Assembly (NCBI RefSeq): GCF_900106845.1
Contig: NZ_LT629850.1
Coordinates: forward strand, 426,747-490,746
DNA from: Romboutsia timonensis
GTDB lineage: Bacteria; Bacillota; Clostridia; Peptostreptococcales; Peptostreptococcaceae
Direction of reading: 5' to 3'
Length of the DNA stretch: 64,000 nucleotides
In this document: in pieces, positions 6,718 to 15,705 of the stretch
How the letters are laid out: every line of letters starts with the position of its first letter
How positions within the stretch are numbered: position 1 is the stretch's first letter
The notes under the pieces: generated by a model
Told to the model about the DNA's origin: nothing
The model's database searches: none
The model's input: the letters and a program-made list of their open reading frames with translations, nothing else
Position numbers and translations under genes: made by a program

Positions 6718-9087
6718 ATGAATTTATACAAATATAAGGAAATATTAGAAAATATAAATATAATTGTTATATTTTCTATACCTATTATATCTTTAATACT
6801 ATATACATTAAATAAAAGAAAGGTGATGATATTAGAAAATTTAATATATATAGGAGAGTTTTTTATATATCTATACTTAAATAGCTATATCATAATAGGT
6901 AATATAAATTTGATTAGCGTGATACTTATTTTAAAGTTTGTAATTATATTAACCCTAAAAGAAAAATTAAAAATTAATAATTTTTTATATAAATTTATAC
7001 TAATTTTAGGTTTATTATATGTATGTAATATTAAAGTTGAATATAGCATTTTAATAAATATAATACTGAATATTATAATATTAAAATGTTCAATTATAGA
7101 TTGTATAAAGCTATTTAATAAAGAATTACTAGATAATAGACATGATTTAAACCAAAAAAAATCATATATAAAAGAAGTAAAAAAGAAAATAAAGTCAGAA
7201 AAAGAACTTCAAAAGAATTATAAAGATGAAATACTAGGAGTTAGCAATAAAATAAGCAAATCAATAGAAGAGTCTGACATTCCAATATTTATCCTAGATA
7301 TCAATAAGAAATTTATTTATAGTAATGAAGCATTTAATATGTTAATACAAGACTACAAAAATAAAGAAAATAGGATAGACATATCAAAATACTTGCAGTT
7401 TAAGTTTCCTAAATATAAAAATTTAATGGATGAAATAAAAAAAATAGCAACAGAGGCTAGAGGAAATCTCAATATTAAATCTTATGATGGAAAAATATAT
7501 AGATTAGAATGTATAACAGATATTATAGATGAAAGACCAGTTATAGTATGTATACTAAAAGATATAACTCAAACCACATTAATACAAAACAAGTTAGAAG
7601 AAAGTGAAAATATGTACAAAAACTTAATGGATGTATTAAATGAAGGGGTTATAATACATGACAACAAAAATATAAAATATATAAATGATAAAGGGTTAGA
7701 AATATTAGATATAAATATCGGTAAGAAAGAAATATTTATAGAAGATATAAAAAATATTGTAAGTAAAAAATTTAGAGAAAAATTTTTATCAAATATACAA
7801 TTAGTAATAAGTAGAAAAGAAGAAAAGGTTATAAATAAGATAGAGTTGATAAATGGAAGAATAGTTGAGTTAGTAACAACTAATATAAAGTTAAATGATG
7901 AAGATTTATTGATTAGTATAGTAATAGATATAACAGAATTAGAAAATACAATAATGAATATAGAACAAAGTGAAAAAACTTATAAATTACTACTTCAAAC
8001 ATTACCGGAAGGAATAGTGATAGTAAATCCAACGACAAAAAAGCATATCTATAGAAATGAAGCAAGTATAAGGATGCTAAAAACTATAGGTCTAGAGAAG
8101 CTAAATGAATCTATAAAAACCTATCTAAAAGAAGAAAACTACGGTAATTTTAGAAGATTTACAATAGATAAGTTAAATAATGTTGATATATCATTAGCTA
8201 TTGTAAAAAGAGAAGAAGAAGGATCACTTATAGTAGTATTTAGAATGTTAGATTGTGAATTTAAGTCGACACAATTAGAAAAAGAACTAAATAGAATAAA
8301 AGAAAAAAATAAATTTAAAACAGAGTTTTTATCTAATGTAGCTTATGATATAAAAAAGCCTATTAATAAAATATTTGAAACTAACAATAATTTGATTGAA
8401 AATAAAGGAAAGTATAACTCTGAAAATATAAATAATCATACTAGACTAGTTAAACAAAATTGCTATAGACTTATAAGGCTTTTAAGCAATGTAGAATATG
8501 TAAGTAGGATTGATAATGGGACATGTACTTTAGAATTAAGAAAATGTGATATTGTTAAGTTAGTAGAAAATATAGTTAAGATATCTAAAACGTACACAGA
8601 TAAAAAGGGTATAGATATAAGTTTTAAAAGTGAAGTGAATAAGAAAATATTATCTTTAGATATAGATAAGGTAGAGAAAATAATTTTAAATATATTATCA
8701 AATGCAATTAAGTTCACTGATACAGGTGGAAAAATAAATATAAATTTATATATGCATAATGAACAAGTTTGTATATCTATAAAAGATACAGGGATTGGTA
8801 TACCAAAAGATAAGACAGAAGTAATATTTGAAAACTTTGAACAGTTAGATACAACCTTATCTAGAGGTTGTGAAGGGACTGGTATGGGACTGTCTGTAGT
8901 AAAGAAATTAGCCAACCTAAATAATATAAAAATAAATGTAGAAAGTGAATTAAATAAAGGGAGTGAATTTATAATAACATTACCTAATAACATAGTAAGT
9001 AAAAATATTAAATTACAAGATAAGTTTGCTCAAGACGAAAAGATAGATATTGAGTTTTCAGACATATATCTTAATCTAACTTCGTAA
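6718..9087 (+). CDS. Sensor kinase-like protein A: intact ATPase domain, phospho-accepting His replaced by Tyr
   Basis: A 789-residue membrane sensor of the orphan histidine-kinase type. About 130 N-terminal residues form five or six membrane segments, followed by a Lys/Glu-rich coiled coil (about 135-180), three PAS-like domains (about 185-285, 290-405, 415-510), a DHp-like helix pair and a HATPase_c domain (about 640-745). The ATP-binding motifs are complete: N box ILNILSNAIKFT, G1 DTGIGIP, F box IFENFEQL, G2 GTGMGLSVVKKL. The dimerisation helix reads FLSNVAYDIKKPINKI where kinases have SHELRTPL: the His is Tyr (codon TAT at 8344-8346, residue 543). It should bind ATP but cannot autophosphorylate at the usual site. 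The ATG at 6718 follows GGATGGTGAT. No response regulator is nearby; gene B follows after 24 nt. Confidence 0.85.
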   Translation: MNLYKYKEILENINIIVIFSIPIISLILYTLNKRKVMILENLIYIGEFFIYLYLNSYIIIGNINLISVILILKFVIILTLKEKLKINNFLYKFILILGLLYVCNIKVEYSILINIILNIIILKCSIIDCIKLFNKELLDNRHDLNQKKSYIKEVKKKIKSEKELQKNYKDEILGVSNKISKSIEESDIPIFILDINKKFIYSNEAFNMLIQDYKNKENRIDISKYLQFKFPKYKNLMDEIKKIATEARGNLNIKSYDGKIYRLECITDIIDERPVIVCILKDITQTTLIQNKLEESENMYKNLMDVLNEGVIIHDNKNIKYINDKGLEILDINIGKKEIFIEDIKNIVSKKFREKFLSNIQLVISRKEEKVINKIELINGRIVELVTTNIKLNDEDLLISIVIDITELENTIMNIEQSEKTYKLLLQTLPEGIVIVNPTTKKHIYRNEASIRMLKTIGLEKLNESIKTYLKEENYGNFRRFTIDKLNNVDISLAIVKREEEGSLIVVFRMLDCEFKSTQLEKELNRIKEKNKFKTEFLSNVAYDIKKPINKIFETNNNLIENKGKYNSENINNHTRLVKQNCYRLIRLLSNVEYVSRIDNGTCTLELRKCDIVKLVENIVKISKTYTDKKGIDISFKSEVNKKILSLDIDKVEKIILNILSNAIKFTDTGGKININLYMHNEQVCISIKDTGIGIPKDKTEVIFENFEQLDTTLSRGCEGTGMGLSVVKKLANLNNIKINVESELNKGSEFIITLPNNIVSKNIKLQDKFAQDEKIDIEFSDIYLNLTS

Positions 9088-9111
9088 GGAGGAATTAATA
9101 AGGAGATTAAT

Positions 9112-11580
9112 ATGTATAAGTATATAAATTTATTTAGTATATCAATTTTTCTTACTAGTACATACATATTATATGCAAATTGGACAGCTAAAAGAAATAA
9201 GAAAAATACAATGATATTGATGACTTTGATAACTATAGTTGTATATCAATTTAAAATAATAATAAAAGGATCTGATATAAATTTATTACAGTATAATAGT
9301 CAAATACTTATGATGCTATTAATATTAAAGTTAAATTTATATAAATTGAAAAATCATAATTTAAAACTTGTTATGAATATGAATTATATTCTATCATTAT
9401 TGCCAATATTAGTATCAACTAATTATAAGTTAATAGAATATAATAGGTTAGTTTTATTATATATGTTAATGGCAACTGTATATATGTTTTCAATTAGTAT
9501 ATATAATTATAGTTTGAGTAAAAACTCAAAGATTATACTAATTTTGAATTTGTCTTATATAGCTATATGCTTATTAGTAAAAAAGAATATATATATAGCA
9601 AATATGGGATATATATTAGAACTAATGTCATCAATGATGATATTAAGATATATATATACAATATATATAAAAGAATCAGAATTAAAGAATATAAAACTTT
9701 CTAAAAAAATAAGTTTATTTAGAGATGAAATAATCAATGATAATGAAAAACTAGAAATAAATAAGAACATATCTATGGCTATAAAAGAAAACTTAGATAA
9801 AAAGAATAAACTTTTGAATACTATTTTAGATCAAAGTAATAAGTGTGTAATATTAATAGATAATCTAGGTAATATAGTTAATGAAGATGAAGGTTTTTAT
9901 AATATGTGGAGAGAGTATAAATCTTTTGACGGTGAGTTAAGTCTATTAAAGTTTTTAGATAATAGCGTAAAAAATAAGGATAAATTTTTAAAATATCTTA
10001 GATTGTTAGACAAAAAAACAGATAAGCTTAAAGGAGAATTTGAAGGCAAGGATGGTAGATATTTTGCTTGTACATATTGTAAAATAATTATAGATGATAA
10101 TGAGATTGGTTTTATTTGTTATATAGAGGATATTACATATAAGAAGAAAAGTGAAATGAAAATAAAAGAAAATCATGTGAAATATAAAAAGATAGTAGAT
10201 AATATACCATATTCAATACTACTAACTGATGAAAATAATATTATATATAATAATAAGAAAAGTGAAAATATAGATTTTAGAAGTAAGGAAATAAATAATG
10301 CCCTATTTAATTCAAATAAAAATGGAGAATTTAAATATATGTATGAAGATGACAAAGAAATTTTCTTGAATATAGATAGAGCAAGCTTTAGAGATTGTAA
10401 TAGTAAGAAAAATGTAATAGCAATTAGAGATATAACTGAGTATAAAAAATTACTGCAAAAATTAAAGTTAAGTAAAGAAAAATATGAGTCATTAGTAAAT
10501 ATAATACCAGAAGGAATTTACATAGCAAATTTTGACAATAATAATATAACTTATGCGAATTCTAGGTTTTTAGAAATGACAAATTACAAAACAGTAGAAG
10601 AAATAGATATGGATAATATAAGTAATAGTATGATAATTACAACTTCTAAGGATGATGAAAATATAAAATTTCAAAGAAGGACTGTTAAATCAGGGCAAAA
10701 AGGTATGCATATAGAGTGTGGAGGAACAATAATAGAAGTAAATAAGAAATTAAATGTTGTAGGAATAGTAAGAGATATAACTAAGCAAGTTAAGGCAGAG
10801 CTAATGGAAATAGAAATAGAAAAGCAAAAAATAGCTAATAAAATAAAGTCTGAATTCTTTATAAATATGTCTCATGAATTGAAAACACCTTTAAATGTAA
10901 TATCATCATCTAATCAATTAATGTCAATTTTACATAAAGAAAATATAAAATTAAACCCAGATAGTCAATTGTCAAATACGGTTAAAATTATTAAAAAGAA
11001 TGCAGATATTTTAATGGAGATAATTAATAATATAATGGATCTATCTAAATTAGAACTAAATGTTTATGAAAGTAATAAAGATTACTATAATATAGTAACT
11101 TTAGTTGAGGATACAGCTGTAGAGTTTAATGACTATGTAAAATTAAATGATATAGAAATTTTCTTCGATACAGATGAAGAAGAAAAGATTGGTCTTGTAG
11201 ATCCTAAAGATATAGAAAAAATAATATTAACTTTATTAACTATGATATTAAGATATTCGGATAAAAAAAGTTTAGTAGAGATATTATTTACAAGTAAACA
11301 TAGTAAGAATATAATAAGTATAAAAAATACTGGAGGATATGACTATAATAAGTATATAAATGATAAAGATAGAAGGATTTTAGATATTGCAGTTTCTTTA
11401 GCGAAGCATATAATAGTCATATATAATGGGAAAATAGATATAAAAACTGATTCAGATAAAAATATAGAAGTTACTATAGAGTTAAATCTAGATAAGGATA
11501 TAAAGAATTATAAAAGCAGAGTAAGGGATGATAATGATGAATTTATTTATCAAAAATATTTAAATATGTGTAACTTTTAA
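9112..11580 (+). CDS. Sensor kinase-like protein B: intact His box, degenerate ATPase domain
   Basis: An 822-residue membrane sensor built like its upstream neighbour: about 185 residues of membrane segments, a coiled coil, three PAS-like domains (about 235-345, 355-445, 455-560), a DHp domain and a HATPase remnant. The H box FFINMSHELKTPLNVI is perfect (His codon CAT at 10873-10875, residue 588). The ATP-binding region is ruined: the N-box equivalent is ILTLLTMILRYS with no Asn, G1 is KNTGGYDYNK instead of DTGxGI, and the glycine-rich G2 loop is missing before LAKHIIVIYNGKID. It should accept phosphate but not bind ATP. The reading frame is intact over its full length, which argues for selection. 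The start follows AAGGAG. The C-terminal tail DEFIYQKYLN resembles the EFSDIYLN tail of protein A. Confidence 0.85.
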   Translation: MYKYINLFSISIFLTSTYILYANWTAKRNKKNTMILMTLITIVVYQFKIIIKGSDINLLQYNSQILMMLLILKLNLYKLKNHNLKLVMNMNYILSLLPILVSTNYKLIEYNRLVLLYMLMATVYMFSISIYNYSLSKNSKIILILNLSYIAICLLVKKNIYIANMGYILELMSSMMILRYIYTIYIKESELKNIKLSKKISLFRDEIINDNEKLEINKNISMAIKENLDKKNKLLNTILDQSNKCVILIDNLGNIVNEDEGFYNMWREYKSFDGELSLLKFLDNSVKNKDKFLKYLRLLDKKTDKLKGEFEGKDGRYFACTYCKIIIDDNEIGFICYIEDITYKKKSEMKIKENHVKYKKIVDNIPYSILLTDENNIIYNNKKSENIDFRSKEINNALFNSNKNGEFKYMYEDDKEIFLNIDRASFRDCNSKKNVIAIRDITEYKKLLQKLKLSKEKYESLVNIIPEGIYIANFDNNNITYANSRFLEMTNYKTVEEIDMDNISNSMIITTSKDDENIKFQRRTVKSGQKGMHIECGGTIIEVNKKLNVVGIVRDITKQVKAELMEIEIEKQKIANKIKSEFFINMSHELKTPLNVISSSNQLMSILHKENIKLNPDSQLSNTVKIIKKNADILMEIINNIMDLSKLELNVYESNKDYYNIVTLVEDTAVEFNDYVKLNDIEIFFDTDEEEKIGLVDPKDIEKIILTLLTMILRYSDKKSLVEILFTSKHSKNIISIKNTGGYDYNKYINDKDRRILDIAVSLAKHIIVIYNGKIDIKTDSDKNIEVTIELNLDKDIKNYKSRVRDDNDEFIYQKYLNMCNF

Positions 11581-11634
11581 TATAATATAGTATATATACT
11601 CCAATAAGTGGAAATAAAGAAAGAGGAGACTAAT

Positions 11635-12486
11635 ATGAATATAAATTCAAATACTAATACGATATGTCTTTTAGGACATCCTATAAAACATAGTTTTTCG
11701 CCAACTATACATAACTATTTATTTGAAAAATATTCTGAAAATAATATATACGTATGCTTTGATGTAAAAGAAGATAAATTAAAAGATTGCGTATATGGAA
11801 TAAAAGGATTAGATATAAAGGGGTGTAATGTTACAATACCTCATAAAGTTAATATAATTAAATATTTAGATAGTATAGATGATAATGCGAAATTAATAGG
11901 AGCTGTAAATACTATAAAAAATAAGGGAGGTATATTAAAAGGATACAATACTGATGGGCGAGGATTTGTAAAGTCGATTTTAGATAAAGATTATGATATA
12001 AAAAATAAGAAAGTAATGATAATAGGTGCAGGTGGTGCTTGTAGAAGTATAGCTATAGAAATGGCATCACAAGGTGTGAAGTCTATAGAAATTAGAAATA
12101 GAAGCTTAGATAGAGCAAATGAAATTATAGACTCTATAAATAAGAATTTCAATACAGAGGCTAATTGTTCAAAAGATGCGATAGATAGTAGTTGTTTAAT
12201 GGATATAGATATTTTAATAAATACTACGCCTATAGGTATGGAAAGTGATTTATGTCCAATAGATACAAATATAGTAATAGATAAAAAGTTACTAGTTTGT
12301 GATATAGTTTATAAGCCACAAAATACCTCTTTTCTAAAGTGGGCAAAGAAAAATAATTTAGAAATTATATATGGAATAGATATGCTTATAAATCAAGCGC
12401 TAGAGGCTTTTTATATATGGACAGGTATTAATCCTTGTAATGAAGATTTTGAACATATAAAGAAACTTTATGAAAATAGTATTTAA
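11635..12486 (+). CDS. aroE: Shikimate dehydrogenase
   Basis: AroE reduces 3-dehydroshikimate to shikimate with NADPH, the fourth step of the chorismate pathway. The 283-residue protein shows the substrate-binding LGHPIKHSFSPTIHN, GCNVTIPHK (catalytic Lys), GAVNTI and NTDGRGF, the Rossmann glycine motif GAGGACRSIA and NTTPIGM. The ATG at 11635 follows AGAGGAGA; a GTG at 11608 is in frame but has no ribosome binding site. The gene is followed after 22 nt by pseudopilin genes, with aroK and aroQ beyond them on the same strand, so the shikimate genes and pilin genes are probably co-transcribed. Confidence 0.94.
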   Translation: MNINSNTNTICLLGHPIKHSFSPTIHNYLFEKYSENNIYVCFDVKEDKLKDCVYGIKGLDIKGCNVTIPHKVNIIKYLDSIDDNAKLIGAVNTIKNKGGILKGYNTDGRGFVKSILDKDYDIKNKKVMIIGAGGACRSIAIEMASQGVKSIEIRNRSLDRANEIIDSINKNFNTEANCSKDAIDSSCLMDIDILINTTPIGMESDLCPIDTNIVIDKKLLVCDIVYKPQNTSFLKWAKKNNLEIIYGIDMLINQALEAFYIWTGINPCNEDFEHIKKLYENSI

Positions 12487-12508
12487 TAAGTTTTAACTAG
12501 GAGGAAAT

Positions 12509-12865
12509 TTGAAAAATAAAAGTGATGGATTTACATATATTGAATGCGTAGTTAGTTTATCTATAATATGCACTTTAGTTTATATGGTTTCAGTATCGTT
12601 ATATAATAATTATTTTATATTAAACAACAATATATCAAAAATAGAGATGACAAATATTGCAAAGTCTACTTTAGATTACATAAAAGAAAGTGTTAGAAAT
12701 AAAAATATAAGTGGTAATTATAATGATACTGAGACTATCAATGACTATGAAATTAGAAAAATAGTAGAAGAAGATGAATATTACTATAAGTGTTATAAAA
12801 TAGTAATAGAAGTAAAGAAAAAAGAACAAATAAGGAGGCTTGAAAGCTATGTATTACAGCAATAA
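12509..12865 (+). CDS. Pseudopilin with type IV prepilin signal (minor pilin)
   Basis: A 118-residue protein with a short basic leader MKNKSDG, cleavage after Gly, then FTYIECVVSLSIICTLVYMV, i.e. the prepilin signature with Glu at mature position +5 and a hydrophobic N-terminal helix. The rest is small, polar and Lys/Glu-rich, as in minor pilins of type IV pilus or type II secretion-like systems. The start is TTG at 12509 after AGGAGG (12499-12504). Its exact class (PilV- or GspI-like) cannot be told. It overlaps the next gene by 17 nt. No pilus ATPase, platform or prepilin peptidase gene is in the window. Confidence 0.8.
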   Translation: MKNKSDGFTYIECVVSLSIICTLVYMVSVSLYNNYFILNNNISKIEMTNIAKSTLDYIKESVRNKNISGNYNDTETINDYEIRKIVEEDEYYYKCYKIVIEVKKKEQIRRLESYVLQQ

Positions 12866-13574
12866 AGGCTCCGTATTAATATTTATATTAATAGTATTCT
12901 CTATAGTAAGTACAATAACTATGATGTGTATAGGATTAAATTATAGCAATAGTAGAATTAACAATTTAAATTATCAGAATATAGCTATGAAAGAATCTTT
13001 ATTAAGTTCAATAGAACTTGTACATAGCAATATATTAAAAGAAGTAAGTATAGCCCTTGAAAATAGTGAAACAGAGGAAGAGTTTAAAAACTATTTTCTG
13101 GGAAATATATTTGTAAATAATATAAAAAACATCTCAAATAGTCAAATTCAAAATACAACCATAAGAATACCTAGCAAAATAATTTGTGATTCGAGTGGAT
13201 TAATTACTTTTCAAATAGAATCTACGTTTAAACAAGATAACTATACAAAAAAGTATAGAGCGAATGTAGAAATAAATACAGACTTAAATTTTTTTAATAC
13301 CAGTGATGAAATAGAAAATAAATTTGAAACTTTAGGTATAAATAATCTTAATAAATTCACGGATACATATGACAAAACTATAAATTACGAAAAAGAAAAT
13401 AATTTAGAATCTGAAAATAAGACTGATAAAATATTAGATTCTAATAATGAGACTATAAATAATGATAAAAATATCGAGACTGATAAAGTTGAAATTGAAG
13501 ATGAAAATAATATAAAAATAAAAAATATAGACCCAAGCAGTATAGTTACAGTTTATGATTATAAGGAGATATAA
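12849..13574 (+). CDS. PilX/GspK-like pseudopilin component
   Basis: A 241-residue protein starting MYYSNKGSVLIFILIVFSIVS: a short basic N-terminus, a Gly cleavage candidate and a hydrophobic helix without the +5 Glu, which is the usual pattern of PilX/GspK-type pseudopilins at pilus tips. The middle is a modest globular region; the last 80 residues are rich in Asn, Glu, Asp and Lys and probably flexible. The ATG at 12849 is 10 nt from AAGGAGG; a TTG at 12840 is too close to that site. The gene ends 21 nt before the next pilin start. Assignment rests on N-terminal pattern and position between pilin genes. Confidence 0.65.
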   Translation: MYYSNKGSVLIFILIVFSIVSTITMMCIGLNYSNSRINNLNYQNIAMKESLLSSIELVHSNILKEVSIALENSETEEEFKNYFLGNIFVNNIKNISNSQIQNTTIRIPSKIICDSSGLITFQIESTFKQDNYTKKYRANVEINTDLNFFNTSDEIENKFETLGINNLNKFTDTYDKTINYEKENNLESENKTDKILDSNNETINNDKNIETDKVEIEDENNIKIKNIDPSSIVTVYDYKEI

Positions 13575-13578
13575 AAAT

Positions 13579-14018
13579 ATGAAAAGAGAAGGAATGTGAC
13601 TTTAGTAGAACTTGTAATAACTATAAGTATAATACTACTAATAACAACTTTATGTTTTCCTAGTGATAATGTAGAGAAGTATCAAGTAAATTCATTTATA
13701 AAACAATTATGTTCAGATATAAGATATGTAAGGAATATAAATATGATGGGAAATACAAATGCTTATGTATATCTAAATAATAATGATGAAGGTAGTAGTT
13801 TTACTTTAAATGAAAATAAAAAAGATATAAAACAAGTACATTTACCTAAGACATGTAAAATAGAGTATACGAGGCCAATGATAAAATTTAAGGTAGACGG
13901 GACACCATATCCTTCTGGAACGACTATAAAAATCATTTATAAAGATATAAAAAAAGAAATAACAATAGTGCCTATAAGTGGAAGGGTGCTTATAAAAGAA
14001 GGTAAGTATGAAGTATAG
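13579..14018 (+). CDS. Pseudopilin gene with a 2-nt shift after the leader; main frame starts at GTG 13596
   Basis: With AAGGAG at 13563-13568, the ATG at 13579 gives M-K-R-E-G-M and then TGA (13597-13599). In another frame, GTG at 13596 opens MTLVELVITISIILLITT and runs 140 residues to 14018. Removing two bases of the TGTG at 13595-13598 would join them as KREG|MTLVELVI, a perfect prepilin leader and mature N-terminus (GspH/FimT-like). As read, the stop of the six-codon leader overlaps the GTG (GTGA), so re-initiation could make a pilin that begins exactly at the mature N-terminus without a cleavable leader. It may instead be a frameshift mutation or a sequencing error. The downstream frame is otherwise intact. 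Confidence 0.65.
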
Positions 14019-14520
14019 AAAAGGATATATACTTATAGAAAGTGTAATAACATTATCAGTAATAATGATATTAGCATCTATAATTTATTCAATAGTACAT
14101 TTATCAATTAATATAAAATTAAATATAGAAGATAAAATAGAACTTCAACAACAAGCTATGGAAATTACAAACTATATTGACGAATTAATTGGAAATTCTA
14201 AAGGTATTATAGGTATAACTTCAAAAGAAGAAATAAATAATTTCTTATCAGTGACATCAATTAAATGTAAATATAAAGATAGTAGTAATAAGTTACAAGA
14301 TAAAGAAATTAAATTTATTCCAAGTAGCAATAAATTATTTATAAAAGATGTAACAGCAAGTAGTGGGTATGAAATTGGAGATTATGTAGATAAGGTACTG
14401 ATTTCAAAGGAAAATAGTGATAAAATTATAGATATTAAATTGAAGTTATCAAAAAACAAACAAATTTATGAAACTAAGTTCACTATAGATATAATAAATT
14501 TTAAGGGAGAAGACATATGA
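14008..14520 (+). CDS. Pseudopilin with prepilin signal (PilW/GspJ-like)
   Basis: A 170-residue protein with leader MKYRKG, then YILIESVITLSVIMILASII: Gly cleavage site, Glu at +5 and a hydrophobic helix. The remainder is beta-rich and polar, ending with a short FTIDIINFKGEDI strand. The first 11 nt overlap the end of the preceding pilin gene, and the last 4 nt (ATGA) overlap aroK, so it is translationally tied to both. Length fits PilW/GspJ minor pilins, but the subtype is an inference from position as the last of four. Confidence 0.78.
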   Translation: MKYRKGYILIESVITLSVIMILASIIYSIVHLSINIKLNIEDKIELQQQAMEITNYIDELIGNSKGIIGITSKEEINNFLSVTSIKCKYKDSSNKLQDKEIKFIPSSNKLFIKDVTASSGYEIGDYVDKVLISKENSDKIIDIKLKLSKNKQIYETKFTIDIINFKGEDI

Positions 14521-15020
14521 GAGTAATACTAATAGGATTTATGGGAGTAGGAAAAACATCTGTAGGTAAAAAATTGGCTAAAAAGTTGAATTTTGATTTT
14601 ATAGATACTGATTATGAAATAGAAATATTAGCAAATAAAACTATACCTGATATATTTGAACAAGATGGAGAAAAACATTTTAGAAAACTAGAAAGTATTA
14701 TATTAAAAAAGTTTATAAAAAAAGAAGATGTAGTAATATCAACAGGTGGAGGTATAATTACTACTAAAGAAAATTATAATATATTAAAAAATGAAGAAAA
14801 TGTAATATTTCTAGATGCAAGTGTTGAAACTATAATAAGTCATTTACAAAATGAAAGAAATAAAAGGCCGTTATTAAAAGAATGTGAAAATTTAAATAAA
14901 AAAATAGAAGAATTATTGTCTACTAGATATGAAAAGTACAGAAATGTAAGTGACATATTAATAGATATAAATGGTAAAAATATAGACGAAGTAATTAGTC
15001 AAATACTTGTTTATATTTGA
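14517..15020 (+). CDS. aroK: Shikimate kinase
   Basis: AroK phosphorylates shikimate at the 3-position with ATP (chorismate pathway step five). The 167-residue protein begins RVILIGFMGVGKTSVGKKLA with the P-loop GFMGVGKTS, followed by FIDTDYEIE (shikimate-binding Asp), FRKLE, the STGGG loop and the lid RNKRPLL. The start overlaps the preceding pilin stop as ATGA. Length is typical. It is one of three aro genes here, separated from aroE by the pilin genes. Confidence 0.94.
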   Translation: MRVILIGFMGVGKTSVGKKLAKKLNFDFIDTDYEIEILANKTIPDIFEQDGEKHFRKLESIILKKFIKKEDVVISTGGGIITTKENYNILKNEENVIFLDASVETIISHLQNERNKRPLLKECENLNKKIEELLSTRYEKYRNVSDILIDINGKNIDEVISQILVYI

Positions 15021-15074
15021 TGATTTATGATATTATAATTATATGAAATTGTAATCAGATAGTTGGAGGTAATT

Positions 15075-15503
15075 GTGAAAATCTTAGTAATTAATGGTCC
15101 AAACTTAAATATGTTAGGAAAAAGAGAACCTCATATCTATGGAAATGCAACCTTAGATGATTTAATAAGCTTTATAAAAGATACATTTAGAGAGAATTTT
15201 GAAATAGAGTTTTTTCAAAGTAATCATGAAGGAGAAATAATAGATAAACTTCATGAAGCAAGTGATATATTTGATGGAGTAGTTATAAATCCAGGAGCTT
15301 TTAGTCATTATAGTTATGCGATTTATGATGCAATTAAATCTATCAATATTAATTGTGTAGAAGTACATATTTCTAATATTCATCAAAGACAAGAGGAATT
15401 TAGAAAGAAGAGTGTTACAGCAGGTGCATGTATTGGGCAAATATCAGGCTTTGGTTTTTATGGATATATATTAGCGATAAATGCATTAGTTAATAGTATA
15501 TAA
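15075..15503 (+). CDS. aroQ: 3-dehydroquinate dehydratase, type II
   Basis: AroQ dehydrates 3-dehydroquinate to 3-dehydroshikimate. The 142-residue size and motifs define the type II (dodecameric) enzyme: ILVINGPNLNMLGKREPHIYG with the catalytic Arg/Tyr loop, FFQSNHEGEIID, NPGAFSHYSYAI and EVHISNIHQR with the catalytic His. The GTG at 15075 was chosen because TTGGAGGT at 15063-15070 is its ribosome binding site; a TTG at 15063 lies inside that site. The gene closes the aro-pilin group before the efp promoter. Confidence 0.94.
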   Translation: MKILVINGPNLNMLGKREPHIYGNATLDDLISFIKDTFRENFEIEFFQSNHEGEIIDKLHEASDIFDGVVINPGAFSHYSYAIYDAIKSININCVEVHISNIHQRQEEFRKKSVTAGACIGQISGFGFYGYILAINALVNSI

Positions 15504-15518
15504 ATAATTATAATTTAC

Positions 15519-15546
15519 TTGACAAGATTACAATAGAGTATATAAT
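15519..15546 (+). promoter_or_regulatory. Promoter for efp
   Basis: TTGACA (15519-15524), a 16-nt spacer and TATAAT (15541-15546) form a consensus sigma-A promoter. The leader to the efp start would be about 150 nt. It contains GGCAAA/TTTGCC arms around 15580-15611 that can fold over CTAGTAATCTAG. Confidence 0.75.
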
Positions 15547-15705
15547 TTACAGAGTATACGATAATAAAAGGATAGATATGGGCAAACTAGTAATCTAGAG
15601 AAATATTTGCCTAAAATTAAATTTAGAGATTTGATTATAATAATAATATAATTGAATTAATCCTAAGTATCGAAGAATAAAATTATTTTTATATGGAGGG
15701 ACAAA

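Noticed and set aside
8463-8993. Long reverse-strand open frame opposite the first sensor kinase (and similar frames opposite smc and alaS)
   Set aside because: AT-rich shadow frames without ribosome binding sites or recognisable domains; the forward frames are clearly coding.
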